Assembly: GCA_949152475.1 (NCBI GenBank)
Contig: OX424561.1
Coordinates: 6,324,001-6,388,000, forward strand
Direction of reading: 5' to 3'
DNA: 64,000 nucleotides
Origin: Terebella lapidaria
Taxonomy: Eukaryota; Annelida; Polychaeta; Terebellida; Terebellidae
Below the pieces are notes generated by a model. It was not told where the DNA came from. It did not search any database and saw nothing but the letters and a program-made list of their open reading frames with translations. Both the position numbers and the translations under genes were made by a program. Positions 1 through 11,910 of this stretch are shown here, one piece after another. Numbering within the stretch: position 1 is the stretch's first letter; each line of letters begins with the position of its first letter.

Positions 1-615
1 AATTCAAGGTTACGATAATATTCAGAATATATCATTTCCTGTATGTTGACAATTGATTCCTAAGCTGTAAAGTCAATAATAAGCGAGATATTAGCCATTT
101 TGCCCTGTGACCTTGAAAATTAGGTCAAAAGTTAAGTTCAAGGTCATGAGGTTATTCAGCATATATCATTTCCCATATGTCCACGATTGATTCCTAATCT
201 CTAATCTCAATATTATTTGAGATATTTGGGAAAACGTTCCCCATTATAAAGCATATGATAATTTAAAATGGGAAAGTCCCGTTTGGGCCGACTTTGGGCC
301 CAAAATGGCCCACTTCGAGCGATTCCACGGCAATGAAACTTATACACATCACAGGGTCCCATATGACGAGTGTTATGCATGAATAACAACAAAAACGTTA
401 CTGAACAGATTCTGAGAAAATGGCCACCAAACTCCAAAATTTCCCGTTTTTCGACAAAAACGGCTGCCATTTGAAAAAAAAGTCCTGAAAAAAAAAAAAC
501 TAAAAAAAAAAATACCTCCCTCTGGAATTGTTGTACATTTGTGCAAAATTTCAGGAAATTATCATTGAAGTTTAGGGTCAAATCAATTTGGGAAAAAATA
601 CCTCGAGAAAATTCG
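1..615 (+). repeat. Pearl-like repeat element, right part, cut by window start
   Basis: About two copies of the ~140-bp core repeat (signature CAATTGATTCCTAA ... GACCTTGAAAAT ... TTCAAGGTCATGAG) are followed by the same right arm seen at 21640-22000 (GGGAAAGTCC, then 'aaaatggcc' blocks and 'tacctcc'). No gene is visible. The element starts outside the window. Confidence 0.7.
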
Positions 616-1300
616 AGAAGGAGGTATGTTTTTATTTTTTTTATTTTTACATTTTTTATCTTTCGGTGGAATCTTTCTGAAATTTTACACAAAAATGCTT
701 GAAACTATTTCCAGAAAAGTTTTTCTTTTTTTTCAATTTCCTTTTTTTGTGCGTTTTTTTGGACTTCGACACTCATTTTTTTTAAAAATCTGTTCAGTAA
801 CTTTTTTTCTAATTCGTGCATTAGACTCCACTTATGTAACTTTGTGATGCGTATAAACTATTTGGTCGGGCTTTGTTTCTATTGCAAAATGTTGTATTTT
901 ACGTTTGTTATTGGTATCATCAAAATCTACTGTATTTCTGGTAATAGATTGATACCTACCTTCATTGCTCTTGAATCATTGGGCTCCACAATTTTTTTTT
1001 GCCATTACCAGCCCCCGAAAAAAAAATTATCCCTTTGAAAAAAAAAAAAAAATTGGACTTCGAACATGTTCGACACTTTTTTCCTTCATAATGGGAACTG
1101 CCACAACTATTCTACTGAAACCCTTGATATAGCTTAGATAGAGCTTAGATATTGACACTTTCAAATGGGATGTCATGTATGGCTATTTCTGTGGTGACTT
1201 TGCTTGAATTTGACTTCCGATGACCTTGAAAGGTCAAAACAGCCATTTCTGGGTCAACAAATACCCACATTCGCACTTTGCTTTTTCTCACAAACTATCT
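616..1300 (-). repeat. Inverted fragment of the same repeat family
   Basis: From the 'aaggaggtatg' at about 618 the sequence reads as the reverse complement of the right arm. Positions 1085-1250 are the reverse complement of 11210-11360 (alert words CCCATTATGAAGG and GACCTTTCAAGGTCAT). With the preceding copy this makes a head-to-head arrangement. Confidence 0.55.
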
Positions 1301-1408
1301 GATTTATTTTCGGATTTTTATTGCAGAACATGGCAATTGGGATATTTAATGTTACACTAGAATATTGAGCGCCTTCCAGTCCGTTTGTAAGGTGTGTGAA
1401 GATCGAAT

Positions 1409-1800
1409 GCCTTGAATCGTTTGAAAAAGCCTACCCTAAATGTTGGCCGAAATGCCAAATATAGCTGAAATCTCACTTCTTGACATTTTACCCGAAACCT
1501 ATGCAGAAAATGTCTCTTTAATTTCACCAATGTATATCATTCTTGAATCGTTTGAAATAGCCTACCCTAAATGTTGGTCAAAATGCCAAATATAGCGGAA
1601 ACTTATTCTTGACACTTTACCCGAAACCTATTCAGAAAATTTCTCTTTAATTTCACAAATGTATATCATTCTTGAATCGTTTGAAATAGCCTACCCTAAA
1701 TGTTGGCCAAAATGCCAAATATAGCTGAAATCTACTCCATGACACTTTACCCGAAACCTATTCAGAAAATTTCTCTTTAATTTCACAAATGTATATCATT
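1409..1800. repeat. Three tandem ~131-bp repeats
   Basis: The phrase TTGAATCGTTTGAAA(A/T)AGCC starts at about 1412, 1543 and 1673, each time followed by CCTACCCTAAATGTTGG and a shared tail. It is not the core repeat of the pearl-like family. It has no coding potential. Confidence 0.8.
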
Positions 1801-2311
1801 CGATAACTTTCAACTTGACTTCACAAGAATTTAATTAGTACTTATCCAGGTTACGTCCGAACTTATGTATAATACGAAATGACTACAACGAGAGCCACAT
1901 GTAAGGTATAGTATCATAAGCATAAATAGTGGCAGGGACAACGATAGTTTTTGAAGTTTCGTGTCGTGCTAACTTTATATTTGTTACTAAAGTTGAATAA
2001 CATGCTCATTACAGCGTATGATGCAACGTTTGGCACCGGCTACATGTACTTATGTAAACTGTGAGTCTGACTGATTGGCTGAAATCGTGATATTAGTAAC
2101 TTTTTCTTATAATCACATGTCATGGAAGCAGAATCGCCGTTTTATAAGAAAGGTTTAGATGGGTTCTCTTGGCTCAATGGTGGATATTCATTACTCCGTG
2201 AATTCACACACAGAAGCCATAAGCCGTTTATTTCACTTTAATTTTCTGAAATACACACGAGTATTATGCCAATATATATATGTATATTCGTGAAAAAAGC
2301 TTAATCAAATA
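1801..2311. other. No gene recognised
   Basis: AT-rich sequence without a supported exon, splice pair or RNA gene on either strand. Confidence 0.5.
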
Positions 2312-2319
2312 GTCAAATC

Positions 2320-2527
2320 CCGGGGTGGCGCTGGCAGCGGTGGGGGCTACAGAACAAACCCCCTGTTGGGGATGCCTCAAGTGGAAGCCAGTCGATAAGA
2401 AAATGTTGTATGGGCATCTTTCACAACGCCTTCTTGTTAAAGATGATAATACATTTTTTTTGGTGTAGTCCCCCTCCCCTTGTCGGGATTTCAGCCCCCA
2501 GTCGGGGAATTTCTGGTGCCACCCCTG
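2320..2527. mobile_element. Non-autonomous hAT-type MITE
   Basis: The 208-bp element is bounded by the 8-bp direct repeat GTCAAATC (2312-2319 and 2528-2535). Its ends are inverted: CCGGGGTGGCGC on the left and the complement of GGTGCCACCCCTG on the right. An 8-bp target duplication with CAGGGG-type ends is typical of hAT elements; the left end has one change (A to C) from that pattern. No transposase is encoded. Confidence 0.75.
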
Positions 2528-2535
2528 GTCAAATC

Positions 2536-3053
2536 AATAACTCGAACTGTATTCAGCACACTACATGTCATGAACTACACACAATATAAAATTGATTATT
2601 CATATTTGACCAGTATACATTCGTTCAATCGGCTAATAGTTCAGATGAATCTGATTCTGCTGCCGTCCTGACACTGACGGTTTCTAGACGTCCCGGAAGT
2701 GTCGTGATCAAATTCCTGTGAGCTGATTGGTCGATCAAACAAGTAGCACTCACAACGATACCAGCGCTGTCGTGTGCTGCAGAGTAAAAACAGAGTTCGG
2801 CATTAGGCTACATTCTATTTGACAAAACTATCTGGATTTTCTTGTCAACTGTGTACGAGATAGTCTTTCTTGTGTACTTATGTTGGTAAAAAGATTATAC
2901 AAAATGATTATTGACATATGACAGTGAAATCATCTTCAATAGAAAGGCAAAGAGTGATGAATCTGTGACCAATCTTCAAATTTCTTTTGAACGACCACTT
3001 TGACTCGAAGTTTGACTTTCCCCTCAAATACCCCCATCGCAATCTATGCTTAC
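2536..3053. other. Presumed 3' region of the Kunitz gene; final exon unresolved
   Basis: The last confident exon of the minus-strand Kunitz gene ends at 3054 in phase 2, so at least one more exon is expected. A minus-strand stretch near 2897-2965 could supply a short C-terminus and stop after a weak acceptor, but the choice of acceptor is ambiguous. Nothing else is recognised here. Confidence 0.35.
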
Positions 3054-5122
3054 CTGTATGCGAGGCAGGTGCCCCAGGGATGGTCCTCCAGACACGCCTC
3101 TTCACACCGGGACTGACACTTGTATGTGAACCAGTCCGTCTCCCGGTAGTTCTCGTGTACACTCATCGTCCCCTCTTCGTAAAACGTCTCCCCCACCTCA
3201 CACAACAAGTTCGCTGGGGTGAGGAGAAAATGATGTGTGGATCAGCTGGTTTAGTAGTACAAGTACTCCACACAAACAATCGATTTCATATTTGAGCCTC
3301 GGATAAGCGTGTCAATTTGCAGTTCAAGTTTGAGTTTCTGACCGTTTCTCGATCAGTTACACTTACTGCCGGCACACGCCACCTGGCAACTGTGTTCCGA
3401 GCCGAACTTATTTTCGTTCCCGTCACATCCTCCGTATCGGAACTCATGACATTGATGTTGTGTGACGTCATAAAACCACAACCGGATACTGGCGCGACAT
3501 GGCCCTACTTCCGGTGACAGTGCGCATGTCTCTGCAAATACGGATATACAGCCTATACAATGCATGCAGTTGTATCATTAGGCAATATCATTGGTGCTTT
3601 ATTTATTCGGTTTTTCACCATTTGAGTTAGCCTCTTACAAATATAACAGTTTGCAAATATCAACCACAGACATGTATGTGTCATAGAGTACTACAGACCT
3701 GGCTGACAGTTACGGATGTATGTTTCCTGGCAGTTAAAGTACTACAGACCTGAGTGTCAGTTAGGGATGTAGGTTTCCTGACAGCTGAAGTACTATAAAC
3801 CTGGGTGACAGTTACGGATGTAGGTTTCCTGACAGCCAGAGTACTACAGACCTGGTTGACAGTTACGGATGTAGGTTTCCTGACAGCTAAAGTACTACAG
3901 ACCTGGCTGACATTTACGGATGTAAGTTTCCTGACAGCTAAAGTACTACAGACCTGGCTGACATTTACGGATGTAGGATTCCTGACAGCTGAAGTACTAT
4001 AAACCTGGGTGACAGTTACGGGTAGGTTTCCTGACAGCTAAAGTACTACAGACCTGGATGACAGTTACGGATATAGGTTTCCTGACAGCTAAAGTACCAC
4101 CGACCTGGATTACAGTTACGGATGCAGGTTTCCTGACAGCTACGTAAAGTACAGACCTGGATGACAGTTGCGGATGTAGGTTTCCTGACAGCAAATGTAC
4201 TACAGACCTGGCTGACAGTTACAGATGTGAGTTTCCTGACAGCTACGTAAAGTACATACCTGGCTGACATTTACGGATGCAGGTTTCCTGACAGCTACGT
4301 AAAGTACTACGGACCTAGATGATAGTTACGGATGTAGGTTTCCTGATAGTTACGTAAAGTACAGACCTGGATGACAGTTACGGATGCAGGTTTCCTTGGT
4401 GGGGAACATGTTGTCGCCCCCGGGACAGCCGCCCCAGATGAAGTTCTGACAAGTCTGGGTCGTCGTGTTGAAGTACCACATTGGGATAGCGGCACGACAT
4501 GATGACGTCACAGGTGGCTCGCTACACGCGCTTCCTGGGAGGTACACGTGGACATTTCAGACCATCTCGATTCGGAATGTCTATGATTCATTGATTTGCC
4601 CATCGGGGATTCCAAATGCGATTCTGGGAGAATATTTTATTTATTCCATACCATGGATGGTGAAATTTTAAAATGTATGTACGTGAGGATTTAGGGTTAT
4701 AGGTGATTGCTAACATATATTAGCAGGTTTACTATGTCATATGTTCTATGAATACATTTCTAAACTTGTTTACTTCATCATACGTAAACTGTGAATGGGT
4801 TATGATTTACCATGCATACCGGGTACTATAAATTGTTTGTGCATTGCCGACAACTCCCGGAGGTGATCATACTACACACTCTGTCGTAAACGTGGTCCGA
4901 AAGAGAAACACTCACGAACAATGATTTCGTGTACATGTAGTATATAGGTATTCTTGTTCTTGTCCGAGTTCGATATCGCACAAGGAATCTTCATAAATAA
5001 ATCATCATTGATCATAGGCTATGGTTAAAAATTCAGCAAGGAATGAAATACTCACTGTCGAAATCAGTAGCCACTGCGCCAAGAAAGGCACAAAGAACCG
5101 GGAGCCAACACAAAGCGTCCAT
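3054..5122 (-). CDS. Secreted two-domain Kunitz-type serine protease inhibitor (3' end incomplete)
   Basis: Four exons are read on the minus strand. Exon 1 (5122-5056) starts at ATG and encodes a signal peptide, beginning MDALCWLPVLCAFLGAVA. Exon 2 (4534-4367) and exon 3 (3531-3367) each encode one complete Kunitz domain and are both phase 1-1, the usual shuffled-module arrangement. Exon 4 (3213-3054) encodes 52 residues with five cysteines that I do not recognise, ending in phase 2. Acceptors (CTCCCAG, TATTTGCAG, CACCCCAG) and donors (GTGAGT, GTCTGT, GTAAGT, GTAAGC) fit GT-AG. Each Kunitz domain has the six cysteines and the F/W-GGC core. The P1 residue after the second cysteine is Arg in both (SSCRAA and GPCRAS), which in this family suggests trypsin-like targets; that is inference. 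The first domain lacks the usual GPC (SSC). The mature protein should be extracellular. Confidence 0.8.
3690..4366. repeat. ~51-bp minisatellite derived from the Kunitz exon 2 3' end
   Basis: About thirteen tandem units of 49-54 bp lie in intron 2 of the Kunitz gene. On the minus strand each reads like the end of exon 2 (encoding roughly ETCIRNCHP) plus the donor GGTCTGT and a short spacer. The fourteenth unit, at 4361-4395, is the genuine exon end. Most units keep the GT of the donor; several change the Cys codon to Tyr. Confidence 0.9.
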
Positions 5123-6400
5123 GGTCGATATAAATTGGTTCTACAAATTGTAAATTTCAAAGTTGTACCATTTAGGTGGTTATGAATAAATCAGAAAAGC
5201 AAAATCGAACGTTTGATTTCAGCAATCATCCACTCAAAACTTCCAATTTGTGACGAAATAATATTGTAGTTTAATATAATGTCAAATATATTATTGTCAC
5301 TGAGTTCAGTTGATCAAGCGGTGGATATTACTCACTGTTACGAGATGCAGATGGTGTGCTGATTGTGATCCTGCTGTCCAATTTCAAATTTTGGTCAAAT
5401 CTTGTTCGGGGTTATTATAATAAAAGTGAATGTTCCATCTATATACCTGCCCGGTCTTTCTACAATATCCAAGCTGACAAATTCATACGCAGAAACAAGT
5501 GTTCGCGTGACGTAGTCCTACATTTCCGAGTACAAAACGCATTGCTTGATTCCAAGTCAATTATGTAATTAAATTAAAAATGACAACGGTTCCATACTTT
5601 GCACCGGATTTACTCCGAAAATTTGACATGACGATAAATACCTAAAACAATATCCCACGCAATTACTCACAATTGTCCTGACATTCACTTTGGCTAGAGA
5701 GGTCAACGATCTAGTTTATTTATGTTTTGGCAGAGTGAGAACCGTAATAGGCACGGGATATATACGAGCTTTTGGTATGGCTGTGAGGCGCGGGCTGCAT
5801 TCTAGAAGTTTTTGGCATGGCTATGGAGTTGACATGTTTTACATGCGGGCGGAAGGATACACGTATGTTAGTTTTACATCACATTGTTTCGGTGGTGTGG
5901 TGAGCGCAGTGACATGGGGGCCTTGGCACGGCATGGGACAGCCACCGGAATAATAACGGAGTGACCAGGATATTCAGTAGGATGTAGGCCTACAACTGTA
6001 CACGATGCATGTCTGTAACGATCGAGCAGATCGACATGGCCAGGCCTCAGGAAATATTGGGGTAGATCTATTCTGGACAGAAAAGAACTACTCAGAATGG
6101 GCGTGTTGTGGTCGACCGCACTGATTTTTGGATGGTCGACCGTTCTAGTAATAGGGTTACCAACAGAAAATAAAACAACAAATCATAAATAATCAGGCAT
6201 TGGTGAAATGTCTTATTAAAATCTAGCTACATTGTAAACTCAAAATGTCTCTTTTCCATGTCAAAAACACGTGGCGCCAAATAGCATGCAGTAGAAACCA
6301 ATTAACTTGGAGTCATTTTGGTTTATTTCAGAAAACAAAAACGAATTATCAGAAACACACAAACATTCATTTCATTTCAAACCTGGAGTATCACACGTGA
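5123..6400. other. No gene recognised; probable 5' flank of the Kunitz gene
   Basis: An 87-codon open frame at 5690-5953 (plus) has no recognisable domain or splice context and is not called. The stretch next to 5122 should contain the Kunitz promoter on the minus strand, but no clear TATA or initiator could be chosen. Confidence 0.4.
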
Positions 6401-6404
6401 ACAT

Positions 6405-6410
6405 TTTATT
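6405..6410 (-). terminator. Polyadenylation signal AATAAA
   Basis: The minus-strand hexamer AATAAA lies about 100 nt downstream of the stop codon of the small membrane protein gene at 6508-6898. Confidence 0.5.
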
Positions 6411-6507
6411 TGGTAGATAGGCTAATGTCACTTTTGTTTTTTTACAAGTATGATCCTGTTCATGAAGAGGTTCATTGAATTATATTTTTCTGCCCCCAAA
6501 GCGTTGA

Positions 6508-6898
6508 TTACGATGGCGCTGGTTTCCCATCGGATTCTCCTGAACTCGTTGTGTTTTGTTCGGGCTGAATCTGGCTGAAGTTGACGCTGGCGGGCTGAAC
6601 CTGGGGGGAAAAACAGAAACTGGAAAACTCATTTTAGCCACCGTACAATCTTGCTCAAACTTGATACGTGTCGCCATCTATCGATAGGCCTACATATTAG
6701 CTGAGCGATAATATATTTATTTTCTACCTTTTGCTGGGGATTCATGGTGTAACCAAAGAACGTTCCATCTTCTGAGTATCTTTTATAAGCGAGATATAAT
6801 GTGGTCCCTGCAAACACGTTGAATATAACTGATCCGTAGAGTGAGAAGCCGCGAAATGCGCCCAGTTTTCTTGTAATCTTTGTCTGAACAGGATCCAT
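6508..6898 (-). CDS. Small single-pass membrane protein, two exons, unknown function
   Basis: Exon 1 (6898-6728, 57 codons from ATG) begins MDPVQTKITRKLGAF and contains one hydrophobic helix at about residues 18-35 (LYGSVIFNVFAGTTLYLA), followed by KRYSEDG. It ends at a phase-0 donor AAG|GTAGAA. After a 127-bp intron with a strong tract (TTTTTCCCCCCAG), exon 2 (6600-6508) adds 30 mostly polar residues (Ser, Pro, Gln, Asn) and a TAA. The total is 87 aa. The basic N-terminus followed by one helix resembles small mitochondrial inner-membrane proteins in general shape, but I do not recognise the family. The splice site joins two open frames in phase and a polyadenylation signal follows about 100 nt beyond, which supports a real gene. 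Longer open frames overlapping it at 6629-7202 look like shadows. Confidence 0.6.
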
Positions 6899-7570
6899 TT
6901 TCGGGCACGTTATGATAACAGAGTACCGCGTCACGGTGGTCAAGCAGAATGTCACCGGACGTGGGTTCACAGTGTACATGCTTGACAGAAACGTTTTGCA
7001 GCCTTTCAGTATCACCATCCGTAAATCTAAGTTGAATGGTTAAAATATACACTTTATATGAATCAAAATCGTTACAGTAGTGATTTATTTCAGTCGTCCG
7101 TTTTCCCGTATTGATATCGCTGTGACGTAGGCCTACAGAGGTCATCATAGCTCGGTATCGGTGATAGTTTCTGTCCATTAATGATTTCTCCAAACTATCC
7201 ATGCATGAGTGGATCTATATAAAATATATAGAATCATGATGAACCATCAGGGATTGCTCTCGAAAGTACCGGGCACTTATTTTCAATTGAATGACTGACG
7301 TGGAAATGGAGAATAGGTGAATAGGTTTTTAAAAAATATCGATAGGACACACCAGACCAAACACTGGTTAATGACGAGAACGCATAGGTACATGGGCGGA
7401 ATGTGATGAGTTAAAAATGCGCAATATGATAATACTGGTTTTGCCGTACATGAACTCGTTTCTTTCGGTTTGCAAGGCCTTGTTTTTTACGTAGTCCGAA
7501 CAGTGAGGTAACGAAGAGTCAAAATTTAAAAGTTATTTCTTCAATATTATCTCTTCATAGACCTATTTTA

Positions 7571-7804
7571 TAGAGTAACTGATCAGCATCCTAATACTGA
7601 AAACTGAAAAAAATAGGGGGTCACTGTGTAGTTTCTTCGACATATTCGATCAAAATCACAAACATTTACCTAAAATGACATAAATTATGGCATTATTGCA
7701 CATTTTTTTGTCCATATTCACATCATGCGTCATGTTTTCCATGCGAATTGATACGGTGACCTGCTATTTTCTTTTCAGTTCTAGGATGCTGATCAGTTAC
7801 TCTA
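7571..7804. mobile_element. MITE with ~27-bp inverted ends and TA flanks
   Basis: Ends TAGAGTAACTGATCAGCATC (7571) and its inverted partner GATGCTGATCAGTTACTCTA (to 7804) bracket 234 bp with no coding capacity. TA dinucleotides flank both ends (7569-7570 and 7805-7806), as in Tc1/mariner-type target duplication. The superfamily call rests only on the TA flanks. Confidence 0.7.
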
Positions 7805-8283
7805 TAGAATGTGTCATTTTGAAGCTCTAGAATATGTTGATACAGTTATTTATTTTAAAAAAAAAACTCTTTGACTCCCCTCCCTTCACTGTTTGGAGCG
7901 GCCTACCTTAATAAGGTTTTACCACACGTTTAAATTGTGACTTTTGAGCATAGCTATATTGATCAAGTTTACAATGCGAATGGAGAATGGTATCTGGTTC
8001 CAAACCATCACGTTCAAGTTCAAAACGATTTATTCAGTATCAAGCAAACCGTAGGCATACATGTCAAAATATTTAAAGAACATGGTTAAACTGAAAGTGC
8101 ATGCCTGAAGCCAAGCTTATGAAGTTGGCAAGCCTGAAAAAAATACAGTTCAAAATTGAATGGTTAAAGTGACAAATGAATAACAATAAAAATGGTGACT
8201 GTCAAATGTAGTACTACGTAAAAAATATAAATTATCGATAATACTGCACTAGAGCAAACTACTTGTAAAAATATTACTGTGTA

Positions 8284-9128
8284 ATGATCCTGATAAGAGT
8301 TATTGAAAAGCATACATTTGTAGAATCGGTACACTTAAATGACAAGACTGTGAGTGCTATGGAACTGGCACATAGATACGCAGCTAAAATTATCCAGGGG
8401 CTGCCAACCCAATGTTCCATCCCAGCAGTCTTGGCTCCCCTGCAGTGGTGGTCCATATCCGCATTCTTGGCTTGCAAAGGCTTAATGCTATTGTGGCGAA
8501 TCTTATTTTTCCCGTCAAGTACCTTGTGCAAACGGTTTTTAGTAGACGGATTTTTCCAAACCGTACGCATCGAGGTATCCCGATCTCCTCTGGGTCCAGT
8601 TTGTTCCATGTTAGAGTCCCTGTCTGAAAATGGTCTGTTGACACGGGTCCTGGATTCGATGTACTCAGGTCAATATTGTTCGATTACCGAATGGAAACGT
8701 CTGGTTAGGAAAAAATATCAAAAGTAGAGGGTTATAAATGTACAGCACAATTTCTTATGTACAAAAAATCAAGCTGTACCCTAATGATCTGGGACTCCAG
8801 GTTTGGCCTTGGTGGATCTACGCAAATTACAACCCAATCATGTACATTATTGTAAAACTATGTTACGATTGCTGGTTGGTGAACATTGTCTAGCTTCAAA
8901 TCACTGCTATCACCCAAAGAACTCAGTAAATATAAAAACTGTGGGATGTGTAATATTATGTATGTAATAGAGGATGTAGCACATATCCTGTTACAGTGTT
9001 CGTATATGTCGAATTCTGTCTGTGGTTTTTGGAAGGCGCTCAAAACTGTCACACCAAAAATGTTGTTCTTAGAAATGGAAAACATGACTCCAATAGAGCT
9101 CACAGTCTTCTATCTGGGTTCAATGTAA
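8284..9128 (+). pseudogene. 5'-truncated LINE ORF2 C-terminal remnant
   Basis: The frame starting at 8284 contains an 'AHRYAAKIIQGLP ... LAPLQWWSIS ... KGLMLLWRIL' stretch typical of the region C-terminal to the reverse transcriptase in non-LTR retrotransposons. After a stop at about 8727 another frame (from 8886) gives C-x2-C ... H-x3-L-x-C followed by FWKAL, the zinc-knuckle-like tail of such ORFs. At least one frame change and a stop separate the two parts, and the reverse transcriptase domain is missing. It is a dead 3' fragment. Confidence 0.6.
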
Positions 9129-9246
9129 ATATGTTCCGGAGTGGGATGACATCTACTCTGTTGTGTGTAAATATATTCGGGTCACATATAAAGAACGTCA
9201 TAACATTATTACACAAACCATCCATCAATAATTGTTATGTTCGTTA

Positions 9247-9474
9247 TTATACATATGTTTGATAATTCATGTGTTGAATATTGATTTGTAAATTATACCA
9301 TGTGCTCTCCCGTGTGGAGGTAATAAACACATTATTATCATTATTGTATTTAGTTTTGAATTGCGTAAGAGACAAACATATTTTCGAATCAAGAGGTAGT
9401 TGATTCCAAAGTTTCTGAATTCTGAAATTTGGTGGAAAATTGCGGCTTGATACCCAATTGCAATTAAGACACAC
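9247..9474 (-). pseudogene. Non-LTR retrotransposon ORF tail remnant, minus strand
   Basis: The minus-strand frame contains FRIQKLWNQLPLDSKICLSL then TQFKTKYNN, matching the common 'WNxLP ... SLxxFK' C-terminal end of LINE reverse transcriptase ORFs. Only the last ~70 codons remain. It faces the plus-strand LINE fragment at 8284-9128 tail to tail. Confidence 0.55.
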
Positions 9475-10802
9475 AAAATTTCAAGTTGATCCGATGATCC
9501 AAAACAAAACTACGGCCAAAAAGCAGGTTTCACTGATCCATGAATTCTTCCCTTTACTAGTATATAATAAGAACAAAAACTCTTCATTCTGGTTACGATA
9601 AACTTTATACAACATGCCTAGATTTTATTAGTGTACTTATTTTTAGTGTACTTAATTAAACGCATCAATACAGACTCAGATTGTCATGGTGTAAATAAAA
9701 TATATTGGTATCATTGGTAATATTCTTCATTTGCATCAATACAGACTCAGATTTGTGTAAAAAATATATTGGTATCTTTAGTGATATTCTTCATTAGTTC
9801 TGACAAAGCCAAAACAGTTGATCGATCAATGAAACGGAAGCTGTCCCAGGAAATGACAAAGTCAGCATTTTTTGCCAGGAAATTCGTTTCAAAAATTACC
9901 TACGCCGGCTTCAGACCATTTAATTGTGAGGAATAACACGATAACAAGGTCATATTTCTTGCGAGTATTGACATCGTGAGCCACCTACCTGACTAAAAAT
10001 GTGAGTCGAAGGTCCGACTATTTTTTGGTCAGAAATACAGCTCCGTTTTGGCACGGGTTTCACTCACAGGACAAGATAATAACTGATGATACCGAGATCC
10101 ATACCTGAATAAACTACAAAAAATATTTCATATTATAATACCGATTCTACCACAAGTACTACAAACATGTTTTCAAACATCGACTGAAAAAAAAAAGTAT
10201 CCATTCCTATATAATACAAGTGTCAAAGTTTTTATTTGAAAGAGGAAATATCGCCAGCAACTCGAAACAACTCCAGCACATATGAGAGGATTTCTTGTTT
10301 TGCATCTACTGATCTGGTATCACGTCATAAATTACTCTCAGTCACCATCTCACTGACTTTTTATCGAATATTTTCATAGGTTCTTGGTATTTCTCAATAA
10401 TTCCTTAAATATTGCACTCCACCGTCACTCTTTCTCCAATCATCCATGTACAGTACCTCTCTACCACACACCTACACAACATATTATTTGATGCATTAGC
10501 CATCAGAAGTATTTCGATAACCGTAGGCATCGTTAATCATATTTATGATTGCTAATGTTCGAATTCTTCGATTAGGATGAGGATTGGGATCAGAGCACAT
10601 ATGAGAGAACCGTGAATATTTACATGGATAGACAACACTATTATCATGGAACAGAAGTTTCATATTGTTACCGGATATAAACATAGAAAACACGATTTAC
10701 AATGTTGTGTTATTGACATCTTAGCTGGTAAGGAGTTGAACTATCACACAATGAATACCCTATTTGCATATGATTTTATCATCAAAGTGTGGAGTCACAT
10801 GT
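9475..10802. other. No gene; includes a two-copy ~70-bp tandem repeat at 9662-9798
   Basis: GCATCAATACAGACTCAGAT occurs at about 9662 and again at about 9735 with a shared tail (ATATTGGTATC ... ATATTCTTCAT). The rest is AT-rich and shows no supported exon. Confidence 0.55.
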
Positions 10803-11910
10803 TTAAAATTAGCCCAAAGGCTAAGATAGGTTACCGGACAATTTTGGTTTGGCCATGGCAGCATTGGCAGGTAACAGACCTTGAGATTTACCAATCAAGG
10901 TTCGCAGTGTAAACATATGACCTTGGGATTTACCAATCAAGGTCATCCGTATGAACTTCGATGTAACCATTACATGTATGTGTGCGGCATTTGATATTCT
11001 ATATGTTGGGTGGAATCGTTTAGGCCGCTCAGGTCAATTTACACATTCCAAGTCAGACATTTGGCACTCAAGGTCATCTGACGTCAAGTTCAAGGTCATC
11101 ATTAGTTGTGCCATATATGTCTTCCTATATGTTCATAATGCAAACAGGAGCTCTATCTGCAAGCATTTCATCTACAAAGGCAAATCTGGGCATTTTTTGA
11201 CCCCAAAATGGCTGTTTTGACCTTTCAAGGTCATCCAAGGTCAAATTCAAGGTCACCACACAAGTCGCCATATATGACTTCCGATTTGAAAGTGCCAATT
11301 TCTAAGCTCTATCTTTAAACGTTCTATGAGTACAGTCCTGACAGCTCCCATTATGAAGGAAAAAAGTGCCGAAAATTTTCTAAGTCCAAAATTTTTTTCA
11401 AAGGGTGAAAAATTTTTTTTGCTCTAGAAATGGCCCAAAATGGATAGTAATGCGATCTGGGGCGAAAAAATTTTTTTTCGCCGACCCGCCAAAAATTCAA
11501 AATGGCCGCCACACGGAAACCGGCAGATTTAGGGCAACCAAACTTATACATATCACAGAGGTATATGAGGGGAATCTTTTGAAACCAAAAACTCAAAACT
11601 GATCAGACAGTTTTTGAGAAAATGGCCGTCAAAGTCCAAAATTGAGCGTTTTTCGACAAAAACGGCCGCCATTTTGAAAAAAATGCGAAAATCAAAAAAC
11701 CAAAAAATACCTCCTTCTCAAAATATTTTTAGGCATTTTTGTGCAAAATTTCAGAAAGATTCGATCGTTAACTTTAAAGATAAAAATGTTAACGCCGGAC
11801 GGACGGACGGACGGACGGACGGACGGACGGACGGACGGACGGACGGACGGACGGACGACGGACGCAACGCCATGCCAATAGGTTATCGGACCAAAGGTCC
11901 GGTAACCTAA
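10803..11910 (+). mobile_element. Pearl-like / Helentron-type non-autonomous element
   Basis: The left end TTAGCCCAAAGGCTAAGATA runs into AGGTTACCGG; the right end CCGGTAACCTAA carries the inverse of that motif. Between them lie degenerate core repeats rich in TCAAGGTCA, a right arm with 'aaatggccgcca' blocks, a (GGAC)n microsatellite, and a terminal hairpin GGTTATCGGACC/GGTCCGGTAACC. Core repeats plus tetranucleotide microsatellite plus 3' hairpin is the layout known for pearl elements and other Helentron-derived elements. Assignment to that class is inference; no Rep/helicase is present. Confidence 0.6.
11797..11856. repeat. (GGAC)n tetranucleotide microsatellite, about 15 units
   Basis: Perfect GGAC repeats, equivalent to (ACGG)n, lie just before the hairpin end of the element at 10803-11910. 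They create spurious open frames on both strands. Confidence 0.95.

Noticed and set aside
6629..7202. 129- and 139-codon minus-strand open frames
   Set aside because: They overlap the small membrane protein gene; only the part from ATG 6898 to the donor at 6728 is supported by splicing, and the rest has no recognisable features.
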